A stretch of 64,000 nt of DNA from Pedobacter duraquae (GTDB lineage: Bacteria; Bacteroidota; Bacteroidia; Sphingobacteriales; Sphingobacteriaceae), in assembly GCF_004362245.1 (NCBI RefSeq), contig NZ_SNWM01000003.1:1-64000 (forward strand). Direction: 5' to 3'. This document shows, piece after piece, positions 9,211 through 17,781 of this stretch. The notes under the pieces are model-generated. The model was not told the DNA's origin and did not search any database. It was given only the letters and a program-made list of their open reading frames with translations. A program made the position numbers and the translations under genes. How positions within the stretch are numbered: position 1 is the stretch's first letter; each line of letters starts with the position of its first letter.

Positions 9211-10029
9211 TTAAGGTTTTACAATAAACCGTTTGGTAAGATCAAAAGACGACTGAGGAAGTTTTACCTTGTAACGGTATCCACCAGGAAAGACGTCTTC
9301 TTCCTTTAAAAACTCGTGGCCTTTTTTACTGATCCAGAAGGTTTGTGTGGCGTGCTGTCCTTTATAGTCACTCTCGTTAAATAACATCCAACAGTCCACC
9401 TGTTGATTGTCAGGCATCTTGAGCATTTCACTACCGATAACCTTGTAAATGATGTAGGCTGGCTTGCCAGAACCGGCATCATAAAAGTTGATTGCAAATG
9501 TTTTTCCTGCTGATAAAGGCAGCATTTCGAAGGTTTCAATATCCAGGTTCCAGTTAAAGTTTTGCGTTTCAAAGTTGAGCGAAAAGTCCTTTTGTGTATT
9601 GTTGGTCTTGACGGTATCGGAACCTACAATGTGATCAGCATACCAGTTGTACGATCGGTTTTTGCCAGCTATTGTTTCTGAATGATATACCGGCGAAAAA
9701 TCATTTATGCGGTTAACCGAATAAACACTTCTGTAACTGGCAGTATCGCTGCCATACCAGTTCTGGCGAGTTACAAACACTTTTTCCCCCTTTCGATCCT
9801 CTATTTGAGTTTCGCGCAGCCACAACCAGAATCTTACCTGTTTGGGGCTGGCAGGCTGCTGGAAATAGACGAGGTATTGCCGCATACCAGGCTTAAGGGT
9901 TGCAGTATTAAGCCGTTTGTCTTTAAGGCGAATGGTATCAATTTGTGCGGTGCTTGCTTCTGGTTGCAGAAGAAGGATCAATGCCACTAACAACGTAGCG
10001 GCAATAGCGGTGGGGAATTGATTTTTCAT
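9211..10029 (-). CDS. exported DUF3108-like protein
   Basis: 272 residues with an N-terminal signal peptide (cut near STAQ). The mature protein is predicted mostly beta, with alternating aromatic strands (FWLWLRETQIEDRKGEKVFVTRQNWYGSD, YSVNRINDFSPVYHSET) and a C-terminal TFWISKKGHEFLKEEDVFPGG. The layout, in which a treated value is converted to a reported substrate and finally FWI/GHEFLK, is like DUF3108 and related exported Bacteroidota proteins. The family assignment is by general resemblance only. Divergent from the LytS-type kinase, sharing a 228-base intergenic region with two dyads. Confidence 0.55.
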   Translation of the reverse strand: MKNQFPTAIAATLLVALILLLQPEASTAQIDTIRLKDKRLNTATLKPGMRQYLVYFQQPASPKQVRFWLWLRETQIEDRKGEKVFVTRQNWYGSDTASYRSVYSVNRINDFSPVYHSETIAGKNRSYNWYADHIVGSDTVKTNNTQKDFSLNFETQNFNWNLDIETFEMLPLSAGKTFAINFYDAGSGKPAYIIYKVIGSEMLKMPDNQQVDCWMLFNESDYKGQHATQTFWISKKGHEFLKEEDVFPGGYRYKVKLPQSSFDLTKRFIVKP

Positions 10030-10163
10030 GGGAATAAGAGATTGTTTTACAGCTGCTAAACTATGCGATTTGGGTATTTGGCAGCAACTGGTTTAAACCG
10101 CGTCCGGCTTATTTTTAATCGCCTGGTGCCATATTTCAATACTTAGCAATCGGCCTTGATTTA

Positions 10164-10187
10164 GCCACATATTTAACTTTATGTGGC
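10164..10187. promoter_or_regulatory. 8-bp dyad, operator candidate
   Basis: GCCACATA at 10164-10171 and TATGTGGC at 10180-10187 form a perfect inverted repeat with an 8-base spacer, in the divergent region between the exported protein and the sensor kinase. The form fits a dimeric regulator site. No experimental link is implied. Confidence 0.4.
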
Positions 10188-10217
10188 ATTGGTTGAATAA
10201 TACCAGCCGGCCGTTTA

Positions 10218-10236
10218 GCTGAATTGGCAATTCAGC
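10218..10236. promoter_or_regulatory. perfect 19-bp palindrome just upstream of the sensor kinase
   Basis: GCTGAATTGGCAATTCAGC has 9-bp arms around a single central G and ends 21 bases before the kinase ATG. It lies where a repressor would block transcription or where a dimeric response regulator could bind. A TACTTTTA sequence, one base off the TAnnTTTG consensus, follows at about 10247-10254. Confidence 0.5.
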
Positions 10237-10257
10237 AAAATCAATGTACTTTTAAGC

Positions 10258-11277
10258 ATGTTTATATGGAGTAATAAACCTAATATAGTGCAATTGCAAT
10301 GGCTGGTTTGGGTCTTTATTTTCCTCGTGCTCACGTTCTCGTTGATACCGATGGATGGCTTTACGCAAGCTTTGGTATATGCCCTGTTGAATACCAGTTT
10401 TTATGCAGCAATTATTTACGCTAATATCCTGTTTTTATATCCGCGATTTTACCAGCGTGGACGTATCGGCTTATACCTATTATGCGTTGTCGTATTCCTG
10501 ATTGCACTCGGTGCGTTTCGTGCATGGCTCACCCTGGAAATTTATAACCAGTTCTTTGCCAGGCATCCCGAACAAATGAGCCAAAAGGCTATTATCAGTG
10601 TTGTTGTTGGCGGCTTGATGGTGTTTTTACTCAGCTTCGCTTTCAGGCTGGTGCTTGCTTATTTTACGCTTAAAAAGCAATCGGAAGAATTAATTGCCCA
10701 AAACACCCTTACCGAAATTAACCTGCTCAAGGCTCAGGTTCAGCCACATTTTCTGTTTAACACGCTCAACAATATTTATTACGAGGCTTACCTTGAAGCA
10801 CCACGTACGGCGGCATTAATAGAACGACTGGCCGAAATGATGCGTTATTTTATTGACGACAGCAGTGCGGAAAAGGTGAGTTTGAATGCCGAAATCAGAT
10901 TTATAGAAAACTATCTGGAACTTGAAAAGATCAGGATGCGTTACCCAGTTCAGGTACTTTTAACCAAAGATTTCAATGCCTCATTAAACATCCCACCCAT
11001 GCTGCTCATGCCTTTCACCGAAAATATCTTTAAGCACAGTATGGATAAAAGAAGCAGCGAAAATAAAATAGAAATTTCAATAGTACAGCAAGAAGGGAGG
11101 TTGCTCTTTACCACCACCAATACGCTCCCATTAAAACCGATTATCCCGGCACCATCTGGCTTGGGAATTGAGAACCTGCGTAAACGGTTAGTACTTTTAT
11201 ACGGAACAGATTTTGAGCTCAAAACACTGCGCAAGGATAATCTATTTACCGCTACCTTAAACATACCACTGGCATGA
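10258..11277 (+). CDS. LytS/YpdA-type sensor histidine kinase
   Basis: 339 residues. Four transmembrane helices (about 15-135) have no large sensor domain, followed by a short coiled linker and the His_kinase domain with the H-box QVQPHFLFNTLNN (phosphorylated His164) and a C-terminal HATPase domain (IPPMLLMPFTENIFKHSM as N-box, GLGIENLRKRL as G-box). The stop overlaps the response-regulator start by 4 bases (ATGA), so the two are translationally coupled. The signal is unknown; membrane-embedded sensing is likely. Confidence 0.9.
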   Translation: MFIWSNKPNIVQLQWLVWVFIFLVLTFSLIPMDGFTQALVYALLNTSFYAAIIYANILFLYPRFYQRGRIGLYLLCVVVFLIALGAFRAWLTLEIYNQFFARHPEQMSQKAIISVVVGGLMVFLLSFAFRLVLAYFTLKKQSEELIAQNTLTEINLLKAQVQPHFLFNTLNNIYYEAYLEAPRTAALIERLAEMMRYFIDDSSAEKVSLNAEIRFIENYLELEKIRMRYPVQVLLTKDFNASLNIPPMLLMPFTENIFKHSMDKRSSENKIEISIVQQEGRLLFTTTNTLPLKPIIPAPSGLGIENLRKRLVLLYGTDFELKTLRKDNLFTATLNIPLA

Positions 11278-11984
11278 GCTTGACCTGTATCCTAGTTGAT
11301 GATGAACCGAATGCGGTAAGCCTATTAGAGGTACTTATCGGGCAAACTACCTCCTGGCAGGTGCTGGCCAAATGTTATGATGGCATACAGGCCATAGCAT
11401 TCTTAAAAAAGAACAAGGTAGACCTGATCTTTTTAGATATCAACATGCCACAGTTAACTGGTATGGAACTTGCCGCCCTGCTGCCTAAATCAACAAAAAT
11501 AGTATTCACCACCGCCTATGCAGAATATGCTGCTGAAAGTTATGGCTTTGCCACGATCGATTATTTACTCAAGCCAATTACCCTAAAACGCTTTTTATCA
11601 GCCACCGAAAAAATAGAATCTGCCTTTAGTCAGGAGGTAGCGAACGAAACTACCGGGAAAAAAGATAGTGACAATTATTTCTTCGTAAAATCAGGTAAGA
11701 CCTGGAAGAACATTTTACTCGATAGCATCCTGTATTTCGAGGGCGAAAAAGAATATGTAAGAGTGGTATCTGCGGCTGACGAGCTACTCATTTACCGACG
11801 GCTAAAAGAAATAGAAGAGCAGCTACAGGCGCCGTTTATCAGGGTACATCATTCCTATATTGTAAATATTAAAATGTTGGATAAAGTGCAGGATAACCAC
11901 ATTTACATAGGCAATAAACAAATACCCATCAGTGATAAGTTTCGCAGCGGGTTTATGGAGATGATTAAGCAGCGGGCGTTTTAA
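11274..11984 (+). CDS. LytTR-family response regulator
   Basis: 236 residues: a receiver domain (1-120) with the acidic pair near 9-10, the phospho-acceptor Asp55 in LIFLDINMP, and Lys in LLKPI, then a LytTR DNA-binding domain (about 135-232; ILYFEGEKEYVRVV, RVHHSYIVNI). Partner of the overlapping LytS-type kinase. LytTR proteins bind direct repeats, so the palindrome upstream of the operon may belong to another regulator. Confidence 0.92.
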   Translation: MSLTCILVDDEPNAVSLLEVLIGQTTSWQVLAKCYDGIQAIAFLKKNKVDLIFLDINMPQLTGMELAALLPKSTKIVFTTAYAEYAAESYGFATIDYLLKPITLKRFLSATEKIESAFSQEVANETTGKKDSDNYFFVKSGKTWKNILLDSILYFEGEKEYVRVVSAADELLIYRRLKEIEEQLQAPFIRVHHSYIVNIKMLDKVQDNHIYIGNKQIPISDKFRSGFMEMIKQRAF

Positions 11985-11993
11985 CCTATTCCG

Positions 11994-12317
11994 TTATTTT
12001 TTCTTTTTTGGTTTTGGTGCTGGTAATTCGGAGAGTGAAATTCTGACGAGTTCACTTAACCAATCGCTATCCTCAATTTGTTCCTCGATCAGGAAACTTG
12101 GTTTTGCACCTTCATAGGGTGCTGCTTCAACAACATCACCAATAAATGCCCGTCCGGCAACTGTCGGTTTGATAAATAGTTTATTGTCGCATATCAGTCC
12201 GAATATTTTTCCATCAGCATAAATGCCATATTCGCCAAACATTTTTTTAGCGGTTATTTCTCCTGATTTTTGGATTTGTTCGATAACAAAGTCCACGAAA
12301 TTTTGGTCGGATGCCAT
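11994..12317 (-). CDS. TfoX N-terminal domain protein
   Basis: 107 residues covering only the TfoX/Sxy N-terminal domain: KKMFGEYGIYADGKIFGLICDNKLFIKP is the family core, and the tail ends in a run of lysines (PKPKKKK). In gammaproteobacteria TfoX is a competence activator; single-domain versions are widespread in other phyla and their role is not settled. Convergent with the response regulator, 9 bases apart. Confidence 0.85.
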   Translation of the reverse strand: MASDQNFVDFVIEQIQKSGEITAKKMFGEYGIYADGKIFGLICDNKLFIKPTVAGRAFIGDVVEAAPYEGAKPSFLIEEQIEDSDWLSELVRISLSELPAPKPKKKK

Positions 12318-12460
12318 GTTTAGTTTTTTAGTTGCATTGAGGATTGTAAATTAAGTCATAAGAACAATCAAATCTAAAATAATCAGGTAAGATTAACTAG
12401 AGAAAGCTTTTAAAGCGTTATCGAAAGGCTTTTTAAAAAGTTAATATGGTAAGACCATTA

Positions 12461-13078
12461 TTATCCCGCATTTAAATCATTCAAAACCTCTTTTAGCTCA
12501 GCAAGGTACTTGGTGTAGCTGTATTTGACATGCATTGTGATAAAAAAATAGGTTATGACAAATGATCCAAGCATGACGACAGAGATAATTAAAATGCTCT
12601 TAATGCTAAGATTTGTTGAAAGCGTATGTATGATATAGTCTGATGCCTCATTTCTACCTATAACAATTATTGACACGATCAGCGCCAATGGGGTGATACA
12701 AAAATTATATGTTTTATATAATTCTATGTTAAGCTCCAGATCATAAGCTGCTTTACTGAGACTTTCTTTCAGATTTAAGTTGGAAAGACCCACAGATTTG
12801 TAAAAGGTGTAAAACTTAAAATAGTAGAAAGCAGTTAAAAATAATAGTGTAAAAAGCATGATGGAGGTGAGATTCAATATCAGCGGCGTCTTTTGGTTTG
12901 TCATTGAAAACCAAATTAGAATTACGGAACATAATATAGATCCTATGAACTCATTGCGCATATTAGCACGTACTTTAGTAATTGCAGATGAGGTTCTGCC
13001 TATAACTTGCGGTGTAAGGATGTTAACTTCCGGAGCCTTATCTTCTCTCCAGGCAGCTTTTAGTTCGTCAATATTCAT
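12461..13078 (-). CDS. membrane protein paired with ECF sigma factor, putative anti-sigma
   Basis: 205 residues. An N-terminal soluble segment (MNIDELKAAWREDKAPEVN) precedes four hydrophobic helices (about 45-62, 68-88, 125-145, 165-185). The start is ATG 13078; the frame extends two codons further to a TTG. It overlaps the end of the sigma gene by 11 bases, so translation is coupled. A short cytosolic N-terminus followed by membrane helices beside an ECF gene suggests an anti-sigma role, but no ZAS or FecR motif is visible. Similar proteins are common after ECF sigma genes in Bacteroidota. Confidence 0.65.
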   Translation of the reverse strand: MNIDELKAAWREDKAPEVNILTPQVIGRTSSAITKVRANMRNEFIGSILCSVILIWFSMTNQKTPLILNLTSIMLFTLLFLTAFYYFKFYTFYKSVGLSNLNLKESLSKAAYDLELNIELYKTYNFCITPLALIVSIIVIGRNEASDYIIHTLSTNLSIKSILIISVVMLGSFVITYFFITMHVKYSYTKYLAELKEVLNDLNAG

Positions 13079-13571
13079 AATCAAAGGTTTTAATAATCTC
13101 TCTAAGTTTAATTTTAATGCGGTTCAATCTAACCCTTGCATTGCCTTCGGTTATCCCTAGATTGGAGGCAATATCTTCATAGGATTGATTCTCCATATAT
13201 AAAAATATGAGCGCTTTTTCTACTTTATTAAGATGTTTTACGGCTTTATAAAATAATCGCAGTTGTTCATCTTTTATGGCTTCGGGGTGCTCTTCAGGCT
13301 GATCCACAATATGATGCAGCCGTTCGCTATCCGGCCTGCGTTTCTGCTTTTTAAAGAACGTTATAGCCGTATTCAAAGCAACTCTGTACATCCAGGTATT
13401 GATTTTACTTTGGCCTTTAAAGGAGTCGAAATATAGCCACAATTGCAATACTATTTCCTGCATCAGATCATTACGATCATCATCATCATCCTGATAAATA
13501 CGACAGACTTTAAACAACATTCCATTGTGCTCATCAATTAATCGCATAAATAGTTGCTCTTTATCAGTCAC
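13068..13571 (-). CDS. ECF-type RNA polymerase sigma factor
   Basis: 167 residues with sigma-70 region 2 (about 10-75; NDLMQEIVLQLWLYFDSFKGQSKINTWMYRVALNTAITFFKKQ) and region 4 (about 110-160; KALIFLYMENQSYEDIASNLGITEGNARVRLNRIKIKLRE). Regions 1 and 3 are absent, as in group 4. It likely directs transcription of its own operon in response to an envelope signal sensed by the downstream membrane protein. Confidence 0.93.
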   Translation of the reverse strand: MTDKEQLFMRLIDEHNGMLFKVCRIYQDDDDDRNDLMQEIVLQLWLYFDSFKGQSKINTWMYRVALNTAITFFKKQKRRPDSERLHHIVDQPEEHPEAIKDEQLRLFYKAVKHLNKVEKALIFLYMENQSYEDIASNLGITEGNARVRLNRIKIKLREIIKTFDYEY

Positions 13572-13664
13572 TTTAATTGCTGGTAATTTTAATTATACCT
13601 CATTAGTATAAGGTTTTGATTTTTGTTACAACTAAATTTAACATTGTTCTCCTGAAAAGATGAT

Positions 13665-13725
13665 AAGCTATACCCACTACCATGGCCATGAATGAGAAAA
13701 TTTTGTCTAATCTGTCGATATCCAT
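13665..13725 (-). pseudogene. relic of the 5' end of a DUF3592-like gene
   Basis: Read on the minus strand from ATG 13725 this gives MDIDRLDKIFSFMAMVVGIA, almost the N-terminus of the intact gene at 17121-17564 (MNIGRLDKIFSFMAMVVGLA). DNA similarity also covers about 30 bases upstream of both starts (compare 13665-13763 with 17506-17603). After about 20 codons the match ends and the frame is lost. A partial copy with its promoter region has therefore survived next to the sigma gene. Confidence 0.75.
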
Positions 13726-13870
13726 ATAACATCAAAATGATCGATTTATTTGACATCAAGTATTACCGAATGGCTTTTTTAAAAAGTATTTATCCCCATA
13801 ATCCAGATCTTAAGATACCTTAATTTTCTAGTGGAAATAATTGTCGTTCTTAGCGCCGTAGAACTTAAAC

Positions 13871-14452
13871 ATGCAAAACGATCCCATCAAAATTATTAGC
13901 ACAGAAATACTTTCCGATAACTGGTATACACTTCGTAAAATTACCTACGAATCACGACAAGAAGATGGTACCTGGACAACTCAAAGTCGTGAAGCCTACG
14001 ACAGGGGAAATGGTGCTACAATTTTATTGTATAACCTGGAATCAAAGTCTGTTATCCTAACCAAGCAGTTCAGGCTCCCTACTTACATCAATGGGAATCC
14101 ATCCGGCATGCTCATTGAAAGTTGTGCAGGACTATTGGATCAGGACAATGCAGAGGAATGTATCAAAAGAGAAACTCAGGAAGAAACAGGCTATCAGATT
14201 TCTAAGGTGGAGAAGATCTTTGAAGCGTATATGTCGCCAGGCTCTGTTACTGAAATTATACATTTTTTTATTGCAGAATATGCAAGCGACATGAAAGTAA
14301 GCGAAGGCGGCGGACTTGCGCATGAGCAGGAAAATATAGAAGTGTTAGAAGTAAGTTTTGAGACTGCCCTGGAAATGATCGACAGCAATGAAATTAAAGA
14401 TGGTAAGACTATTATGCTACTGCAGCATTTGCGGTTGAAGCATACTTTGTAA
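13871..14452 (+). CDS. nudK: Nudix hydrolase, GDP-mannose pyrophosphatase NudK-like
   Basis: 193 residues. Sequence and spacing are those of NudK, which cleaves GDP-mannose to GMP and mannose-1-phosphate: the segment GMLIESCAGLLD, the Nudix helix CIKRETQEETGY, and MSPGSVTEIIHFFIAEY after it. In the Nudix box the Glu usually found six residues after the first Gly is Asn here (LLDQDNAEE), while the metal-binding REtqEE part is intact. Activity is therefore likely but substrate is inferred. Stands alone. Confidence 0.82.
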   Translation: MQNDPIKIISTEILSDNWYTLRKITYESRQEDGTWTTQSREAYDRGNGATILLYNLESKSVILTKQFRLPTYINGNPSGMLIESCAGLLDQDNAEECIKRETQEETGYQISKVEKIFEAYMSPGSVTEIIHFFIAEYASDMKVSEGGGLAHEQENIEVLEVSFETALEMIDSNEIKDGKTIMLLQHLRLKHTL

Positions 14453-14584
14453 ACTGAGTAAGTTTGTCATTAGCAGTAGCATTATTCGGAGGTTTTCATC
14501 AATTTGGGATTGGATATTGATTTAAAAAAACTAAACTTTATCTCTGAATACAGTGATTTTCATCTGAATCTTTAGAAAAAAATT

Positions 14585-15043
14585 ATGGACGAGATATCAA
14601 TGACTTTTTTGACGGAAACTGATTTCAACAAAACAGATGCGTTTGTGCTTTTTGCTGAGGATATGTCAAAATGTTATGGGTTAACAGCTTTAAATGATAT
14701 GAGGTATAAATTTGGATGGCATAGCGATATGATCAAGCCGCAAATAACCAAAATTGTTGATTTAACGTATAGCATAGGGATTGACCTTCATTTTGCAGTA
14801 GTTGATTTTCAAGATGGAACGGTTATTCATAACCTGCGCCTTTTCTCCTTTTTTTTCGACACTTATGTGATGGACCAAATATATGTAATTACAGAAATGG
14901 AGATTATTAGAATTAATAGATTGACCTATGAGATTTTAAATCACTTTCAATTACCAGACATATTTGAAGAGATGAAAATAGAAAACGGCAGAATTAAAGT
15001 GCAGTGTATGGGAGGGTTAAGTGCCGAATTCGATCTTAAGTAA
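14585..15043 (+). CDS. hypothetical protein
   Basis: 152 residues, acidic, no signal peptide or membrane segment. Not recognised. Predicted alternation of helix and strand (IVDLTYSIGIDLHFAVVDFQDG, YVMDQIYVITEMEII) looks like a complete globular protein and the base composition is like its neighbours. It might be a small intracellular protein acquired as cargo, but nothing in the sequence indicates a role. Confidence 0.55.
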   Translation: MDEISMTFLTETDFNKTDAFVLFAEDMSKCYGLTALNDMRYKFGWHSDMIKPQITKIVDLTYSIGIDLHFAVVDFQDGTVIHNLRLFSFFFDTYVMDQIYVITEMEIIRINRLTYEILNHFQLPDIFEEMKIENGRIKVQCMGGLSAEFDLK

Positions 15044-15386
15044 ATAGTCTTACCTTTAATTTTTTTTGCAGAAACACACTTGAGTTATTGTTGGTTTGGC
15101 TGCAAAAGCTATTGTTGAAGCTCCGAAGGATATACAACAGGACATTAATACATTCAAGGAAATAACATGAACTACTTAGGTGATTTTGGCTTGGGTCTAT
15201 GTTATGACAGATTATTTCTCTTCTGACGTAAACGAAAAATTGAGTAAGCTTTGTTAGCCGTTTGATCAAAACCTATGCGATAAAGGTATTAGCACTATTG
15301 ACAGTAAAAATGGTAGTCGATCAACCCGCCCATCATTTTCGAAGGTAATATCAAACATCACAGTTAATCTGTTACGAATAATATAT
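15044..15386. other. intergenic region with possible gene remnant
   Basis: About 340 bases without a convincing gene. A short frame at 15084-15170 reads VIVGLAAKAIVEAPKDIQQD and ends in TFKEIT, then a stop; it looks like the C-terminus of a lost protein but is too short to assign. The rest is AT-rich, and no RNA gene or strong hairpin was seen. Confidence 0.35.
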
Positions 15387-15782
15387 ATGGAAAGTAATAA
15401 TTTACTCATTGGTTTAGTTGTTAGTGTTTCGTTTTTAGCAGTAGGACTGTTGATGATTTTAAAACGAAAAAAATATGAGGCTAATGGATCGAAGGTCAGT
15501 GCGATAATTTCAGATTTGTCACTGCAATATTCATCAGGCAAACCTTTATATTATCCTACAGTAAAATTCACAACGGTTGAAGGTGTAGAAGTTACAAAAA
15601 AACATTCTTCTGGGAGTTATCCATCCTTATATACTAAAAATGAGAACATAACTGTGATATATTTAAAGGGTGACAACACAAATTTCATCATCGGTAGCAA
15701 AAAATCCGTTATCGTAGAAATGGTTGTAGTATTAATAGGTTTGGGTGGTATCATGTTTTGTCTCTGGGGACTTATAAATTAA
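15387..15782 (+). CDS. DUF3592 membrane protein
   Basis: 131 residues with membrane helices near each end (about 6-24 and 108-128) and a soluble beta middle (YYPTVKFTTVEGVEVTKKHSSG, ENITVIYLKGDNTNFIIGSKKS). This helix-beta-helix layout with a P-x-V-x-F-T pattern is DUF3592, of unknown function. A distant relative of the gene at 17121-17564 with the same layout. Confidence 0.72.
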   Translation: MESNNLLIGLVVSVSFLAVGLLMILKRKKYEANGSKVSAIISDLSLQYSSGKPLYYPTVKFTTVEGVEVTKKHSSGSYPSLYTKNENITVIYLKGDNTNFIIGSKKSVIVEMVVVLIGLGGIMFCLWGLIN

Positions 15783-15816
15783 ATACTCAGAGAATTGGGT
15801 GACTAACTAGCATGCT

Positions 15817-16101
15817 ATGAAATTCCTTATCGCTTTTTATTCGACTTTCATAATCCTATCCATAGTAATTGTACTAATTGCAAGGTCAACTGAGATGTTG
15901 GGTTTTGTGATATGGTTTAATCTAATCAATACAATAGTTGGCGCTGCTGGTTGGATCTTAATTAATCAGGTAATTAAGTCTTCTTCCATTTATTTGATGG
16001 CCATTAGGTTAATTTTAGGTCTGTTAATCTTAAATATTATGGTGTTTTTTAAGTGGAAGAGCACCGTTACTAACCTTATTCGAATTAGAAACAAAATATG
16101 A
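15817..16101 (+). CDS. small membrane protein, hypothetical
   Basis: 94 residues with three hydrophobic stretches (about 4-22, 28-48, 58-76) and a basic C-terminus (RNKI at the end). It starts 34 bases after the DUF3592 gene in the same direction, so the pair is probably co-transcribed. No family recognised. Confidence 0.5.
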   Translation: MKFLIAFYSTFIILSIVIVLIARSTEMLGFVIWFNLINTIVGAAGWILINQVIKSSSIYLMAIRLILGLLILNIMVFFKWKSTVTNLIRIRNKI

Positions 16102-16304
16102 TAGGTTTTGGGTAAGCCTCTATTTGCATTTATTGTTTTTATTGGCTTTTTTTGTCGCGTCAGTTTTTAACGCGCAGCGGGATGCAAGAAACAGTAGGAG
16201 CTAATCTTGGCCTGGAGGATTTTTAATCTTCATATACTACCGATAAGCCGAAACCCGCAAGTACTGAGTTACAGAATAAATATTGTCATTAATCATTTAA
16301 AGGA

Positions 16305-16928
16305 ATGCGAAAACTTGTATTGTTATTAATGCTTAGTCCATTAATGTGCTTAGCCCAGTCATTTGAAGGAAAGATTACCTACTCTAATGGTTATCAAAGC
16401 AAATCATCAAAATTGACAGATGCGCAGTTGGCAACCATGATGGGCACTACTCAAAATTACTATATTAAGGGAGCTGATTACAAGTCAGACTTTAACGGAT
16501 CCTATATTAAAATGCAGTTGTACAAGGGTAAAGAAAATAGAGGTTATACCCTTACATCTAAATCTGATTCCCTTTATTGGGAGGATTATAGCAAAAATAG
16601 CGACGTAGCAACAAATTTTGAAGTCCAAAAGGGTAAGGAAACAGTTATGGGAGTGCTGTGCGATGCATTAATTGTGTATACACCAACAAGTAAAACGACC
16701 TATTACTACAATAATAAATATGGGGTAACCCCCGCGCTTTTTAACAAACACGCATATGGCAATTGGTATTATGTGATATCAAAAACAAAGACATTGCCTT
16801 TAAAAATAATATCAGAAAATAACCAGTTTACCTTAACTAGTACCGCTGTAAGCATTACCCCTATGAAGTTAGCAGATAAAACATTTGAGCTACCGCAGAA
16901 TAATAAGGTTGCGCCAGCATTTTGGTGA
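16305..16928 (+). CDS. exported DUF4412-like protein
   Basis: 207 residues. A signal peptide (MRKLVLLLMLSPLMCLAQ) is followed by SFEGKITYSNG, then beta strands with a YYYNNKYGV segment and the C-terminal pattern PMKLADKTFELP. This is the DUF4412/GLPGLI-type layout of exported Bacteroidota proteins, for which no function is known. ATG 16305 is the only sensible start, giving a complete signal sequence. Confidence 0.65.
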   Translation: MRKLVLLLMLSPLMCLAQSFEGKITYSNGYQSKSSKLTDAQLATMMGTTQNYYIKGADYKSDFNGSYIKMQLYKGKENRGYTLTSKSDSLYWEDYSKNSDVATNFEVQKGKETVMGVLCDALIVYTPTSKTTYYYNNKYGVTPALFNKHAYGNWYYVISKTKTLPLKIISENNQFTLTSTAVSITPMKLADKTFELPQNNKVAPAFW

Positions 16929-17120
16929 TGATAACAAAGTATCAACGCATAGATTTAATGTGTTAAAGGGCAGCTTCATTGTTATAAAAGGTCTTAAACT
17001 TTCAATTGAATAAGGATATTGTCTATGATAGTTGCGGTATTCACATTGGCTATTTTTGAATTGTGGGTAAATTTGGTTTTTTGAAAGAACGACACCTATT
17101 AAACGTAACGGTTTACTGCT

Positions 17121-17564
17121 TTAGATTGCCGAAATCTTCTGTGCTCTATAGTATAGCACGCCGCCAACAATTAAAATAATTAAACCAATAGCTACGCCTA
17201 AATAGAAGCCATAAGCGTCGCTATCCAGATAGTAAATCTGATCTGGAGCGGCCGGATTATAATAAATGATGCTCTTCTTTCCTAAATGTGAACCTGACGT
17301 TTTAGCCTGTACCCGGTACGTTTTGCCGTCAGTTGTCTTAAACTCATAAATTCCCCAGACACTTTTATCTTTGAAAGCATCGTATGGCCTGTTCATTGGT
17401 TTTCTTATCGTTATTACGGTATCAACCACTATAGCCGTAGCTTTCTGCCCGGTTTTCTTAATCTGATTATCGTCATTCCTGGTAGAAATGCTGAGCACAA
17501 TAACAGCTAGACCCACTACCATGGCCATGAAGGAGAAAATTTTGTCTAATCTGCCGATGTTCAT
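17121..17564 (-). CDS. DUF3592 membrane protein
   Basis: 147 residues: helix (about 9-27), soluble beta domain (VWGIYEFKTTDGKTYRVQA, IIYYNPAAPDQIYYLDSD), then a C-terminal helix (about 118-140). Intact counterpart of the relic at 13665-13725, sharing its upstream sequence. Convergent with the exported protein upstream. Confidence 0.72.
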   Translation of the reverse strand: MNIGRLDKIFSFMAMVVGLAVIVLSISTRNDDNQIKKTGQKATAIVVDTVITIRKPMNRPYDAFKDKSVWGIYEFKTTDGKTYRVQAKTSGSHLGKKSIIYYNPAAPDQIYYLDSDAYGFYLGVAIGLIILIVGGVLYYRAQKISAI

Positions 17565-17746
17565 ATAACGTTAAAAATGAGCGATTATTTGATATCAAAT
17601 ATACTTCACAAAAACATGTACAGCGCAATTGTTCAATAGATGTTAATTGCAAAAAGGGAAATCCATTTGTAACTTAGTGGGGTCTGATGAATTCTATATA
17701 GTCTTTAGAACCAAACTTCTCCGATAGCGTCAACATTGTTAAGCCG

Positions 17747-17777
17747 TTGAATTAAAATGGTTTATTTTCTATATTTG
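17747..17777 (+). promoter_or_regulatory. Bacteroidota sigma-type promoter (TTG-N20-TATATTTG)
   Basis: TTG at 17747-17749 and TATATTTG at 17770-17777 match the -33 and -7 elements with a 20-base spacer. The -7 box ends only 4 bases before the cupin ATG, so the predicted transcript would begin at or just inside the start codon, implying a leaderless message or a second upstream promoter. Confidence 0.55.
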
Positions 17778-17781
17778 AAAT

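Noticed and set aside
16117..16155. Terminator after the small membrane protein at 15817
   Set aside because: Stem of only five bases (AAGCC/GGCTT) with a long loop; T-run present but structure too weak to list.
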